This document shows, piece after piece, positions 44,501-59,500 of a stretch of 64,000 nucleotides of DNA (positions are counted from its first letter, which is position 1; each line of letters starts with the position of its first letter). A program made the translations under genes and the position numbers. Origin of the DNA: Agapetus fuscipes (taxonomy: Eukaryota; Arthropoda; Insecta; Trichoptera; Glossosomatidae); the NCBI GenBank assembly GCA_951799405.1, contig OX637343.1:10084524-10148523 (forward strand), written 5' to 3'. The notes beneath the pieces were generated by a model that was not told the origin of the DNA, did not search any database, and saw nothing but the letters and a program-made list of their open reading frames with translations.

Positions 44501-47500
44501 TAAAAGTAAACAAAACAGCTCAATAAAGATGGTGGTCACTAGAGACAGGAATGCATGGGATTCTGACCTCTACAGTGATCTTGGGCAGAGGCAGCAGCTG
44601 CCTGACGATCTCCATCTCGGGGCTGTGCCTCTCGCCCACCTCCTTCTTGAGCTTCTTGATGAGGTTCTGGTAGTGCTTCTTGTTCTCGTCGCCCACCAGC
44701 CCGCTGCTGTCGTTGGCCAGTGTCCAGTGGATCAGAGTGCTCAACATGTCTATCACGGTCGTGAATAAGGACCTATGAAAGAGAACAACTCAATTTTAAA
44801 TAGTTATTGTCACTGTCAAATAATGAGGGCACTGTAGCACGAGCGCTGGTTTGTCATAATAGATAGTACGAGTTTTACAATGGTTCATTACATGCAGTGG
44901 CATACAATAATTTTTCTACGCCCATGAAATAAATAAATAAATAAGAAATAATAGACATTATAATGTACTCGTCCATTTGAACTAATCACAACCTTACCTC
45001 TGTCAGAAGGCATAATGTATCTTACGCTGCATTTGTGAATGTGTTTATTACTTCCCGTGAAAATATCTGGAAATTTTTCCTTTAAATACTTCTGGTTTCC
45101 TTTATGAAAATGCATACTATAATCTATAATCTATAATCTAAGTTGCAAGGATATATTCATTTAAAGCTCTCAGATGTAAGCCCACAAACCAACAAGTGTA
45201 GTTCGCGCTTACAAATGCTGAATGTGTACTTACAAATAAAATCCAAACCTCAAATGAACATAAGCCCCACAACTTTTGCCGACCTTCCCTGAAACAGGGG
45301 TAACATTGGCAAAGTGAACCATTTTTTACAGTATGGGTGGTCAGCCTCATACCAACCCATAAGTCAAGGAATATGAATACAAAATTACATTTAAATATAT
45401 AAAAGAACAAAACCTTACAAAGAAATCTATACAAAAAAAGTCAGAAATTTCCTATGCAAAAAATGTAGCAAATTAATACACCAACATTAGAAATCACCAT
45501 TGCAGATTAGCCGCCACTTCTTCCTGTCCTTGCACACTTCTTTCATTTCATCCAGAGTCATAACCTTTTTCATGCAAGTCCTCCTTTTATTATGACTCTG
45601 GATATCCCATTCATTCGCTATTTCAGAAATTTGATCCATCCATACTTTTCTCGGTCTTCCTCTACCACGACATCCATCACTGTGGAATATTTTGATAATC
45701 AATTTGGTAGAGCAGTGGCGTCCTTGAAAAGATATTGTTGCGAATATGCAGGATGTTGTGTGGTTGTGTAGTTGTGTTTGTGTAATAATAAGTCTCTCTA
45801 GAAATGAGTAGACGCTTAGGTAGGTAATTTGAGATATAATTGAGTTTGATAATAATAAATAACGACGATGAAGACGATGTATGTAACAGATGGAAAGAAT
45901 ACTTTGAAGAAATATTAGGACAGGGCGAAATAAATTTATATGAATGTGACCCTACAAATGAAAGTAATGAGGATATTTTGAAAGAGGAAATAAAAGCAAG
46001 CATAAAAGAGCTGAAGAATGGAAAGGCTGCAAGTATGGATGGATTGAATGCCGAGATGTTAAAGGCAGGAGGAGAATGTGTGGTAGAGTGGATGTTTGAA
46101 TTATGCAAGATGTGTATGAAAGACAGGGTAGTACCGATGGACTGGAGAAAGGCGGTCATTGTCCCTATTTACAAGGGTAAAGGGGACAAGAAAGACTGCC
46201 GTAACTTTAGGCCCATTAGTCTCCTTAGTATACCTGGGAAAGTCTTATGCAAAATTGTCATAAAAAAAGTGAGAATGGCCACCGATCACAGGGTCTCTGA
46301 TATTCAATCTGGTTTTATGCCAGGACGAGGTTGTGTGGACCAAATCTTTACTCTCAGACAGATTGTTGAAAAACATCTGGCTGTGGGGAGGGTGGTCTAC
46401 GCAGCCTTCGTGGATCTCGAGAGGGCCTTTGACTCGGTGGACAGATGTATGTTGTGGAATGTTCTCAGGAAGTACGGTGTGAATGACAACCTTCTGAATG
46501 TGATACGTGCCATCTATGAAAATAGTTCGGCATGTGTAAGAGTGGATGGGAGATATAGTGACTGGTTTGATGTATATAAGGGAGTGAGGCAAGGCTGCGT
46601 GATGAGTCCATGGTTGTTTAATATAATCATGGACAGTTGCATAAAAGAAGCTGGAATATCAGAGAGCGGAGTGAAAGTGGGTGAAACAAGAGTTGGAGTA
46701 CTTCTTTATGCTGATGATGCTATAGTTTTAGCTGACTCGGCGGAGGAACTCCAAGCGATGTTAACCAAACTGAATGATGCGTTTTGTAAAAATAGCTTGA
46801 AAGTGAATGCGAATAAGACAAAAATATTAGTTTTTGACAGGAATGAAGTATGTGAGGAACTTACAGTTAATTTGAATGGAAAAAAAGTTGAAGTAGTGAA
46901 TGAGTTTGACTATTTAGGAAGCAAGTTTGAGGCGAATGGTAAGATGACGAAGGAATTAGAGAAGCGTGCCAGCAAAGGAAGATGCGTGATAGGAGCGTTT
47001 GGTAGAATAGCGAAGAATAAAAGGATACCAAAGAAAATGAAAATGGCGGTACACAATTGTATATTGTTGCCGACCCTGATGTATGGAAGCGAGTCATGGA
47101 CGGTGAATGAAAGAGAAGTAAATAAGGTATGCACCGTAGAAATGGCTCATTTGAGAAGTATGACAGGAAAAACACTGAAAGATAGAGTGAGAAACGAATG
47201 GGTTATGAATGAATGCGGAGTAAAAGAAAGCGTGAAAGTGAAAGTTCAAAGAAGTGTGATGCGATGGTTTGGACATATTGAAAGGATGAATGAAGACCGA
47301 CTGACAAAAAGAGTGTATAAAGGGAATGTAATAGGTAAGCGTGGAAGGGGAAGACCTAGAAAAGAATGGATTGATCAGATAAGTGAGATTGCGAATGAAT
47401 GGAATTTACAGAGTGGAAACAAGAGAAGAGCATGCATGAAAAGAGTGATGAAATTAGATGAGATGAAAGAAGTATGCAGGGACAGAGTCAAGTGGAGGCA

Positions 47501-50500
47501 CTTATGTGGAGGTACTGGCCACCCCTAGAGGAATGGCGGCAGGATACAAGACAAGACAAAAAAATAACAACAAACAGCCTTCATGAAAACAGCAACGATA
47601 ATGGTATGAGAGTCATCCACTTTGCCTCAGCACGACAAATGTCAATCATGGGCACAATTTTTCCACACAAAGAAATCCACAAGGGAACGTGGAAGTCTCA
47701 CGATGGTAGAACAGTGAATCAAATTGACCACCTTCTCGTTGAAAGGAAACATCTAAGAATGATTCATGATGTTCGGAGCTATCGGGCGGCAGACTGTGAC
47801 ACAGATCACTTCCTGTCTGTGGCAATTTTCAAAGAAAAAATACTGAGTCATAATAAATCAAAACCGTCTACAAGACTAAGATATAATCTGGACATCCTGA
47901 ACAATAAAGAGGGATTAGAAAGGTATAGAAAAGGCATCAATGACCAATTGCACAACCTGGGTGAGAGTCAGGTGGCAACTGAAGAAATAACTGAAGCCAG
48001 TGATAACCAGTACTCGGAATTTCAGATGTCTCAAGATGAAGTCATGGACGAAGTCTCAAGTGTGGAAGAAAGTGATCCTACAGCAAACCAGCTGAGGGTT
48101 GAAGAGTCTTGGAAGCTAATTATGCAGGTCATTAAGCAAACTGCTGAAAAGGAGATTGGGAAGATGGATCAACATGCAAGTAAGCCATGGTTTGATGAGG
48201 AATGCAGGCGTGCTGTTATGTGGCGAAAGGAACTCAGAAACTGTCTTCTTCAAGGAAGTAACCAAAACCTGGAGAATGAATGGAAAGGAAGAAAAAGACA
48301 AGTTCGAAACCTCCTGAGAGCCAAAAAACGCTTGCATCATAAGCGGCTGATGGAGAAGCTTGAGAGTGACAATAGAGATGGAAGGAACTCTAGGAAATTC
48401 TTTGATTCCGTCAGAAAGGCGAAGTGTGGATTTCAACAGCGTAGTAGCCAGATAAGGGATGAACAGGGAAACATCATTGCAGATCGAGATCAAATACTTG
48501 ACGTGTGGAAGAATCATTTCACTGAATTGCTGCGAGGTGAGAGTCCGGATAATCCTTTGCAACCATCTAGAGTTCTCACGGTGGAACCCGAAGTTCCTCC
48601 ACCAAGTCGAGATGAGGTAGTACAGGTAATTAAGAGTTTAAAGAAGTCAAGAGCTCCTGGAAACGATGATATCCCTGCTGAGTTACTGAAATGTGGCGGA
48701 GAAGCCTTAGAAAATGCTCTGTGGGGTCTTTATCAGGATGTTTGGAAACATGAGGTACTGCCAGATAGCTGGAAAGTTGCACTATTGTGTCCAATACATA
48801 AAAAAGGAGACAAAATGCTATGCTCTAATTATAGAGGTATCTCACTTCTTCCAGCGGCATACAAAATATTGTCTAATATTCTGGTAAGAAGAATTATGCC
48901 ATATGCTGAATGTGCTCTTGGAGAGTACCAAGCAGGTTTCAGAAGGAATCGGAGCACAACCGACCAGATCTTTTCTTTGAGGCAAATATTAGAGAAGAAG
49001 TGGGAATATGCTCAAGAAACTCATTGCCTTTTTGTCGACTTCAAGACTGCTTATGACTCAGTGCATCGTTTGGGGCTGTGGAGCGTTTTACGAGACTATG
49101 GAATTCCTGGAAAACTCATCAAACTGGTTCAGATATCCATAGAAAATTCAAGAGCTCAAATACTGCTGCAGGGACAGGTCTCGGATCCCTTTGAGATCAG
49201 TTCAGGCCTAAAGCAGGGTGACGCCCTCTCTCCATTGCTCTTCAACCTAGCCTTGGAAAAGGTCGTGAGAGAAACCAAATCTGTGTATGGTGGAATCACC
49301 GTAGGAAGTACCATTAGGCTGCTGGGATATGCGGATGATGTGGTGCTTCTGGGAGAGAACGCTGCACAGCTCCGGGCGCTCTTCTTACCAATGGAGAGAA
49401 TGGCAAAGAGGATAGGATTGAGAATCAATGAGGGGAAAACTGAATACTTGCCTGTGGCGCGGCGGGATATTCAAGAAGATTTGAATGTAGATAATTGCAA
49501 GTTTAAGAACTGCAATTCATTCAAGTACTTGGGTACCCTTATAAATGACAAAAATATCCTATCCTCAGAATTACATGCCCAAATTCACTCCGGCAATAAT
49601 GCTTTTTTTGGCCTTAGAGGGCTATTGTGCTCAAAATGGCTATCCCGCTCCACAAAATTCAAGATTTACACTTCCATTGTTCGGCCAGTTGTGTTGTACG
49701 GATGCGAAGCCTGGAGTCTGACTCAAAAACAAGAAAAATCTCTCCAGGTCTTTGAGAACAAAATACTTCGTCGCATTCTCGGACCTGTATTTAAAGATGA
49801 CAGGTGGCGTATCCGAACCAACGCGGAGCTGATGTCCGTGTTTCAAGATGCAAACATAGTGTCGGTAATGAAATCAAGAAGACTCCAGTGGGCCGGACAT
49901 GTAGCACGTGCAGAGGACTCCAGGATCATCAGAACAGTCTTGGATGGTGCCCCCTCAGGTGTTAGACCACTCGGACGTCCCAGGATGCGGTGGGCAGACA
50001 ACGTTGAAGCCGACGCCGAAGTTCTGGGAGTGAGGGGACCATGGAGGGAAGCAGCACAAGACAGAGAGTCCTGGAGGATTGTGGTGCGGGAGGCCCTGAA
50101 CCTTCAAGGCTTATGAGCCGAAGAAAGTAAAGTAAAGTATTTGTTCCAGATTGGTTGAATCGAATGTTCTGGCCAAATCTAGCAAGTAGCGATTCTCCAT
50201 GTTTCGAGAATGATCTTTATTTTTAGTATAAATTAAACACTGAAATGTAATTCTGAACCGAAAGTGATAAAATAAATTAAGCAAAATAAATAAACAGCAG
50301 TTTTTATTAAATAGAACCCGTGTAAAAACATAACAATATTAAAAAGATGATGCCCTCCCCCATTTGATCTGTTTGTAAAAGTGTTCTATAATTCACATAC
50401 CCCCTTAGTTCATAAGGGTGAATCAAAGATATGGGAGCCCATACCACATGTAAAAAGAGAAAAACTGATCAATTGTTATCAGTGCAATAAGTCAAGTCAG

Positions 50501-53500
50501 CCTCATTTCAGTCAAAAGCTTAGTTTGAGCTCGCCTTGTTGGAGACTCCAGCCAACAAAATAGTAACTGTAACTGTAACTCTGTCGCCATTCCGCTAGGG
50601 GTGGCCAGAGCCTCTGCAGAGTTGCCTCCATTTTTTCCTATCCTGACATACCTCTTTCAATTCCTTCATATCCATCACCTTTTTCATGCATTTTCTTCTT
50701 TTACTTTTGTATATCCCATTCTTTCACAATCTCCTCAATCTGATCACTCCATACTTTTCTCGGTCGTCCCTTCCCTCTTTTTCCTTTCACACTTTCTTTG
50801 TATACATACTTTGTCAGTCTATCATCTTTCATTCTTTCCACATGCCCAAACCATCTCATCACATTCTTTTGTACTTTAACTTTCACATCCTCTTTCAAAT
50901 TACATATTTTTTTTTTTTTTTTTTTTTATTATTTTATTATATTAGTTAGTTATTTGTGAAAGTGTTTTATTGTGACAAAGTGCAGGTCTGGCCATTTTCT
51001 TCTTCCCCATTTCAATTTCCCATATAAATTTAATAAACCCTCTTTGGTTCACATTAAATCATGTTTTCATTTATGCAACGTTTCCCAAAATAGAATAAGC
51101 AATTCCACTAGAAAAAAATTCCTACGCCCTGAGTGATGATGATGATGAGAGCTAGCCAGAGGCAAGTATCATAGGTACCTCCTGAGGTACCTTTCGATTC
51201 AGTACATAACAGAATTTGAATCAGTCAGAGGAAAGAATAAGCCAGTGAAGAGAAGGAGAGGTTCATACGCGTTGTTGTTGTGGTCGATGACTCCGTTAGC
51301 GACGAGCTGCACAAGCAGGATGCCCCAGTCGTTGGTGACGGTGGCATTCCTCTGGATGATGTCAAACATTCCCCCCAGCAGGGAGAAGCGCAGCTGCAGG
51401 GCGTCCACCATCTGCTCGCGGCTCAGGTAGTCCTCCACCGCACCCTGGCGCTCCTGCCAACACACATCACATCGTCAATATCATAAAATCACCAATGTCC
51501 ACAAGCCTTACATCAACTGTATCTTACTTGAGAATCTCGCTCTTCATCACGCTCTGAGTGCAGCCCATGAGCTGGTGTTACCTCTCAGACCACTCACAGG
51601 TCCTCCGCTCTGGAACCATCTTCCTCCGAGTCTCAAGCAGGCTGCTGATTACGATACCTTCAGGAGAGACCTTAAGATCTAATTTCTAAATTTTATTAAA
51701 GTTCAGATCATTAACGCCATTTTATAATTTACAAGCTGTACCCTGCCGCGCCTTTCCTTCCATTCTGTTTCCTTCCACACATATACACACAGAAGTATTG
51801 CCGCGCGTGTATTAAGTAAAATACAAAATGTTTTTATTTTTGCATTAATAAAAAATAGTGATTTGGCCATATAATTTGCCGCATTCTCAGACCTGTATCT
51901 GAAGGTGACAGGTGGCGCATCCGGACCAACACACAGCTGAGGTACATATTTCAAGACTCAAACATAGTGTCGTATCATGATATTTATTACTAAACATATT
52001 ACTCTGTAACGTTTTTTTTTCTAAATACAAAAAAAATGGAGGGAAGCAGCACAAGACCGAGAGTCCTGGAGTACCGTAGTGTGGGACGCACTGAGCCTTC
52101 ACGGCTTCTAAATAGACTAAATTAGAAGTAAGTAATATTGATTGATTGTATCGGTTACCTCCTGCAGTAGCTGCGCCAACTGCATGTAGAGCGAGGTGAG
52201 CAGCTCCTCCTTGTGCTCGTCTTGTCCCCGCAGGCAGGTGAGCACCAGCGTGAGGAAGGGCTGGTGCCGCAGCCCGGGGGCGCTCTGCCCCACCAGCTTG
52301 CGGGTGCCACCGCTGCCCCCCCCGCCACTGCTGTTCAAGCTGCAGACGCAAAATATAATCATCAGGCATTATTGACAACAAAATAGCAGGTATTATTGAG
52401 AACAAAATAATAGGTATTATTGAGACCAAAGTGAACTATTAAAAATGTGCCATAAAAACGCCCGCGCTGTCATGACTGACGGGGTTTTCTTAATTGTGCA
52501 CAACATGTTACCCATTACAGTGCACCCTCACAGCTATCAACACGCTGGGAGGAACTCTATTGCTAGATTTTTAAATCTTATTAATTTACACTAAACAATG
52601 TCTATATTAGACTTATTTAAGAGCTTTATACTCCGAGTCACAGGGTGTTGCGCCACGACATCAGTACGGCTTTTCGCTACATGAAATAGATCATGTCCTC
52701 AACCTCGAGTGAAGCCGTCTGGCACATACAACCTGTAGCCCTCCAACAGGGTGGGACTGTCAATTAAGCTGTTGATCAAGTATTGAGTAAATGGAGAGAT
52801 GTGTGTGCTCACTTGTGTGCCCCTTTGTAGGTGGGAGGGCTCTGGTTCTTGTCGGGCCTGGTCCCCTCCAGCAGCTGCCCCGCCACCCTCAGCACCCTGG
52901 CCTGCACATCGGGGGGGAGGCGGGACACCAGCGGGGCCACCAGCCAGATGGAAGAGCTGCGCTTCTTCTCCAGGGCTTGCCTGGAAACATATCATGACAT
53001 AATTAATTCATTTTAGTGTTGTGTTGATCTTAATAAAAAAATAAAGTGATCTGGGTGGTTACATCCATTTTTTCGCTTTCCGGAGAGGGTAGTCAAGTAA
53101 AAAACTTGAATGAAATTAAAATTAAAGAAAAAATTAAATGAAACGTCCTAATCGCCATTTTTTTCAGTCCTTGCAAACTTCTTTCATTTCATTCCGAGTA
53201 CATTAAAAAAACCTAGAAAATGAAAATAGAACTCCTAAAAGGTTAGGAGAGCCAAGTTACATCATGTAGTCTCTGTATTAAGAGGGCTAGAAAAGTGGCT
53301 CATAGCAAGGAGCCACGAGATCCTGATCCTGATGAGATCAGGATTGCGATGAGAGCCTGATCACGAGAAGATAACGGTATTGCGATATTTAGATTGACAG
53401 TCATCACTAGAAAGCGTAACATCGAGAGTAACAGGTTGGTCCTTACGCATCCTTGAGTTCAGGAGAGCTGAGGCCCGGCGGGACAGTGTTGGCGGCAGTT

Positions 53501-56500
53501 GAGCTCGAGGCGGCGGGGATGTGGAACACGTCTATGGCCGCCCGGGCCACGGTGTCGAGCCAGGGGTTGAGATCGGGGCTGCCGGGGGGGAATTGCTTGA
53601 ACATCAGCTGGAGGTCCAGCCAGGACATACGGAGGGACCACTGCTCCAGGTTCTACGACAATCCAAGCAGTAGTATTCAAATTCAAGTCACGTTCGTTAT
53701 GTATGCCACGTTGGTCACGTATGTCACTTTTGTCACGTATGTCACGTTCTTGTCACGAGTCTCACTGGATCGGAATCTGACATTGAAAAGGAAAATAGAT
53801 GCCACAATAGCTTCCTCTTTTTTTTCACTTCGCCAAATAAAGGCAATTAGAAAATATCTACCGTCAAATGCAGTCAAGACCCTGGTGGGCGCGTTTGTGA
53901 TGTCTCAAATTGATTGTTGCTCAACGCTTTATAGTAGTCAGCCAAAGAAGCAGTTCAATCTCTTTCAATCTGTGTTGAATTCGGCAGGAAGGCTCATATT
54001 CAGGATATCCAAATTCGCTCACATCGCTCCTCTGTTAAGAAAAAACTACATTGGCTTTGTTTCCTGGAAAGGGTGTTTGTTTGATGGTATATAAAGCCAT
54101 CAATGGATTGGCTCCACCTTATCTAACTGACATGATTGCACCTGTTGAGATGGGTGTAAAGAGGCAGACACTCAGATCCGCGGGCGCTGGAGCAGTCAAT
54201 TTGGTTCAGCTGCGCCATCAGATTCGTACAATTTTTTTCAGAGGAGAAAGGGAATTCGTACGGAGACCGCGCTTTCCGTGTTGCGGGTCCGGTGGAGTGA
54301 AACAGACGGCCACCTGGAGTGAAGAACTCCAAATCTCTGGGTGTATTTCGCGGAGCACTCAAGACACACCTTTCCAAAAAGTCTTATCCGTGATCGGAGA
54401 GGGCCCTTGAGGTGTGACACACACAAAAAGCCTGATGTATATATTTACCTCTAATATCCTGGTGATGATGGTCTTCTGATCCAGATCTGGCTGCGTGTGG
54501 CTGGCTGATTCAGGATAGCAAATCATATGGAGAAGTCTGCGGAGGAACATGTGCAAAAATACTCTTAGTCATTTGCTAAACAATATTAATCGCATGCAAT
54601 AATAATCTACAATCTCAGTTACAAAGATATAGTACATTTTAGATTCTTATTGCACGCATTCCTGTGAGCAGACACAAATAAGTTCGCTCTTACACATGCC
54701 GCATGTGGATTTACAACATGAAAACCCAATCTCAAATGAACATAAGCCCTGAAAATCTTGCCGACCTTCCCTGTTATACGGGTGACATTATACAACTCAA
54801 TATAATAATATTAGGCTGATTTATTTGGTAACCGCTGTTTTAGTGTGAATCACGCAAAAATAATCACAGAGCCCTCTGCAAGCTTGGATTTGGACCCAGC
54901 ACCTTCCAATCTCAGAAATTAAACATTTATAATGGTTAATCTATAAAAAAACAAATATTCATAAATTATTTAATCTAATTTTATTAAAAAATATATGTAT
55001 TTCCATTAACATGCAAATGTTTGAAAGATTCCTTATGTATTTTTACGGTCAGACAACGAAAATCACATCCTCTTTTTTGACAGCTTGACAACCAGGTGAT
55101 GAACCGGTTTATTATGTTTTTTGCGCGACTCAACGCTGCAAAGGGACTCCTCCCCGCACTTTCCAACTGCTCCACTCAGCTGCCATAGTTTGTCGTTAAC
55201 AACTCCAATCAGCGGGTAAATTACTCAGGAACCGTCAGTCCGGTTTTTTCCACCTGGGTTCGTCAGCTTCATTTTATACAATCTAAGGAAGTTCCCGCGG
55301 TTTTCAAAAAATACTTTAGTTTCTTTTTTACTAATTAAATAAATACTTTTAGGGGCTGTTCATAAATTACGTCATCGATTTTGGCCGATTTTTGACCCCT
55401 CTCCCTTACAATCATTTTTTTTTTTTTTTTTTTTTTTTTTTTATTTATTACAGAAAACAACAGCACATACACATGAAACAAGTAAAGATTTATAATAAAT
55501 ACATATAAGGCCAATAATAGTTTTCTTAAATAAAAATAATTACAATAAAAGCTTGTCTACAGCAAATGTAACAGCAAACGAAAAGAACAAAAGAAAAATA
55601 ATATGAATGCGGAGGTTTTTATCAGAGAAGATTTGGGAAAATAGGATAGAAAGGACAATGGAAGGGGAAGAGGATGCCATTCAATCAGTTTTGCATTTTC
55701 TCAAGTAGTACATCCGCACCCCTTGAAGAAATGCGTTTTTGGACAAACAAAAAATGTCCAGGTGATTAAAATTTGAGTTATAACAAAACATAGCTCTCGT
55801 TAAAGTCGAGTTCCTGGCATAATTTGTAGTGTGCGCTCCCGTATAAAAAAGTGAATTTAACCTAGTGCGCCTTGTAGGTACACGCAAAGTGAGCCCCTCA
55901 CAAAGAACGGTGGAGTCAATATGGCCGTGTACTATATCGTACAGAAAAGCCATATCTAATAGCGTTCGACGGGCTTCTAGGGACATAAAACCGTGATGAC
56001 GGCAAGCATCATGATAATTATTAAAAGTTAAATGTTCCCTGTAATTTAGATGCTTTAGGAATTTCTTTTGTATAGCTTCTATTTGTTCCTTATAAACACT
56101 GTACTGTGGATTCCAAATAGGTGAAGCGAATTCAAGCCTACTGCGAACATACGCGCAATAGGCCATCTTAACGGCATTAGAACCCCTGAAGGGCTCACAG
56201 GTCCTTAAAATAAATCCCAGCATTTTGTAAGATTTAACGGTGGTAGAGGAAATATGGGCATCAAAAATTAATTTAGCATCCATAAAAACACCAAGGTCCC
56301 TCACCCCAGTCACAGTGTCAAGGTATTCACCCTTGAGTTGATAATTAAACTTTAAGGGGTTTCATCATCCTATAGTCATTATCTAATGACCCCCCCCCCT
56401 CTCTTGCTGTAATAATGGATGAGCTTAATAATTAATGTTATATTACTTACATAATATTTTGTATATTTTGTAGAAATTGGTATTTACAAGAACGACGTCA

Positions 56501-59500
56501 CTTTTGGTACTCGTACATCATTTGAAATCATCCGCAGACCAGACTCCCTCCCCCAGAATGCGAATGACGTAATATATGGACAGCCCCTTATACATGTTTT
56601 TGTGTAGAGAAGCCAATGGGGATCGTATTATATGGACCCTGCGGCACTGAAACCTTGAATGTAAATTGGTGCCATCCCAAAAAGCCCCTTTCCATATTGA
56701 AAAGTAAGCGCTGTCCATCAGATAAGGAATAGGTGAGAATGTTTACCTCTGCGCTTGTTTGGGAGTGAGCATGGAGTCCAGCAGCATATCCGGCTGGCAG
56801 AGCTCCTCGGGGGACTGCAGGCACTTCTGCATCACCCACTCCTCGCCACATATCTCGGCCAGGACGTGACGAGCAAACTCACTTAGCGACATGCTGCTGT
56901 CCATGGAGGCTAACGACGACTGGTTTTGTCTGTAATTGTTCAATAGCAACGGTGTAAGGATGGAATGTAATATGGTTGAATGGAATAGAATATTGCTTAT
57001 TTAGAAGAAAATAATTTTCATCCAGAATAGAACAATACTCATCCAAAATAAAAGAATTTGTGTTCAGAATACAACAATGTTTATCCAGAAATCAAGAAAA
57101 ATTGTGACCCTTATAAGATCAATTCCTATTTGGAATGGAACAATGTTTATCAGGAATAGAACAATAGTTATCCAGAATACATCTGTTTAACTAGAATATA
57201 ATAACCATCCAGAATACAACAATGCTTATCTTGAGTAGATTAACGGTGATCCAGAATTAACAGAATGTTTATCCAGAATGGAACAATGTTACTGAAGAAT
57301 ACAAGATAGTTTATCAAAAATATAATAATTAACCACAAAAAAACAATGCTTATCTGGAGTAGAACGACACTGATTCAGAATAAAACAATTCTTGTCCAGA
57401 ATACAACAATCGCTATCCCCGATAGAACATTTTTTATCCACAAACAAACAACATTTATCCAGAAGAATGTTCATCCAGAATAGAGCAAAAATGTTGCTTT
57501 TATTCTCTTATCAAGTCAAAATAAAAAAAGATTTGTTTCCTTTACCAATGTGACAGTTATTTACAATATGAGATTTACGCAGTATTTTTAGTATGGTAGG
57601 CATGGACAAAGCATAGACAAAAATTAGTTACATTGCTGTTTCCACACCATTGAACGAGCATAGGTACATGAAAAATTATACTATACAAGTATTTCCCACT
57701 TCGGTGTTTTCTTCTAACCTAAATTATACAGCACAGGTTCACTCAGCCCTCACAAAAAATAGGAGCCTGCGAGCACGCAATCCCCAATTTAAATCAACAT
57801 GGTTGATGCAAGACTGTCACTCTCTTTACCTGTGAAAATAAATAGGTTCCACTTTCCAAATACAATATAATTGGAAACAGCATAACCAAAAGTTGCGGTA
57901 AATTTGTAGCTTTGTTGTGTAATAGCTATGTTAACACTGAATACATACAGGCCCGGATTAAGGGGGGTTCGAGCGGTACGACCGAACTAGGGCCCCCGCG
58001 TCCTAGGGGCCCCCAAAGACTGAACAAATACTAAAAATTGAGGTATTTATAATGCTTTTGACCATTTTTGACTCAAAAAGCAACGTTTCGTACAGATAAA
58101 GACATTGATAGTTCAGAAATATGTTTTTCACAGGGAAACTTGAGGGGCCCCAAACGACCGGAATGGGGCGCGTTCATTTACAATTTATCTAAAATATACA
58201 GGTTACCAAAAATATATTACTGAAAAAGTGTCACCAGAAAAATATATCTAGAAAACATTACTTTTTCACTTTTTTTTCGTTTTTATTTGTATGTGCTATA
58301 TTTTGGAAGATTTTTTTTTTCTTTTTAATAACACAATTATGCATTGTAAAGTCTCATATGAAAATGATATAAGTAAAATGTCAATAGTTTGGATTTTTTT
58401 TTGAAAAACTGAAACAACTTAAATGAATTAAATTTCTTCAAAACATTGTGGCAGGGGGAGGGGGAAATTTTAGGGAGGGGAGGGGGGTATTGAGGGCCCC
58501 GAGATTTTCCCCGCACCAGGGCCCCCAGGGGGGTTAATCCGGGCCTGAATACATATAATAAATCTATAATCTAAGTTGCAAAGATATACTACATTTGAGA
58601 TTCATATTAAATGCATTCCCACAAGCAAACACGTAATAGTTCACGCTTAAACATGCCGCATGTGGACTAACAATATAAAACCCAATCTCAAATGAACATA
58701 AGCCCTGCAACTATTGTCGACCTTCCCAAAAACAGGGGTGATGTTGGCTAAGTGAACCATTTTTTTTACATAACCTAAAGATATATCACAGTATCTTATA
58801 CCTATGGTAACACATAACCTAAAAATGTGAAATAAAAAATCGTACCAAAAAATGAACATGAAATGATCTAGAACAGTGAAGGAGAAAGAAATCCACCACA
58901 CGCTAAATTCCCAGCATTTTCTGTACAAGGATTTAAAAAAACAGGGAAGCTATACACACAACAACGAAACAACACAAAATCTAGACATGTGGTGACGCCA
59001 TCTTGTTAAAAGCTGTGCAAGCAAAATGGAGACCTAATGACAGATGAAACAAAAGAGGGGCACGTCAACGGAGACTCTTTTGTTTATGGTATTCTTTATT
59101 TGAAATTTGGAATGTGGGACAGCACTAATATCAAGCTCTAACACCAAAACACAATGAATGCTATTTTTTTTGGAATAAGAAAGAGATGGAGAAATTGGTG
59201 AGACCCTGCGAGTGAAAGGGAGATGAAATGTGTATGTGATTTATTGAATTTTTATTTGCTTTAAGATTAATTAAAAAGTTAATAGATAATCATTGACAAT
59301 GGACTTGACACGAATACCAAAGACAAAAAAAAATTGTGACACAATCGGAGCTCTAGGAAAAAGGTTAACCAATATTTATTATGGGTCGCCAAAAACCCTA
59401 GTCACATAGACGTGTGATGTTTGCTCACCGAGGATTTTTTTTTTTTTAATTTTGGCTGAGTGTATGCATACAAAATGGCCCAAAGTACTATATGACAGAT

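Noticed and set aside
47474..47565. Start of the 880-codon frame taken as the true N-terminus of LINE family B
   Set aside because: These residues come from the 3' end of LINE family A in another frame; the endonuclease similarity begins after about 47600.
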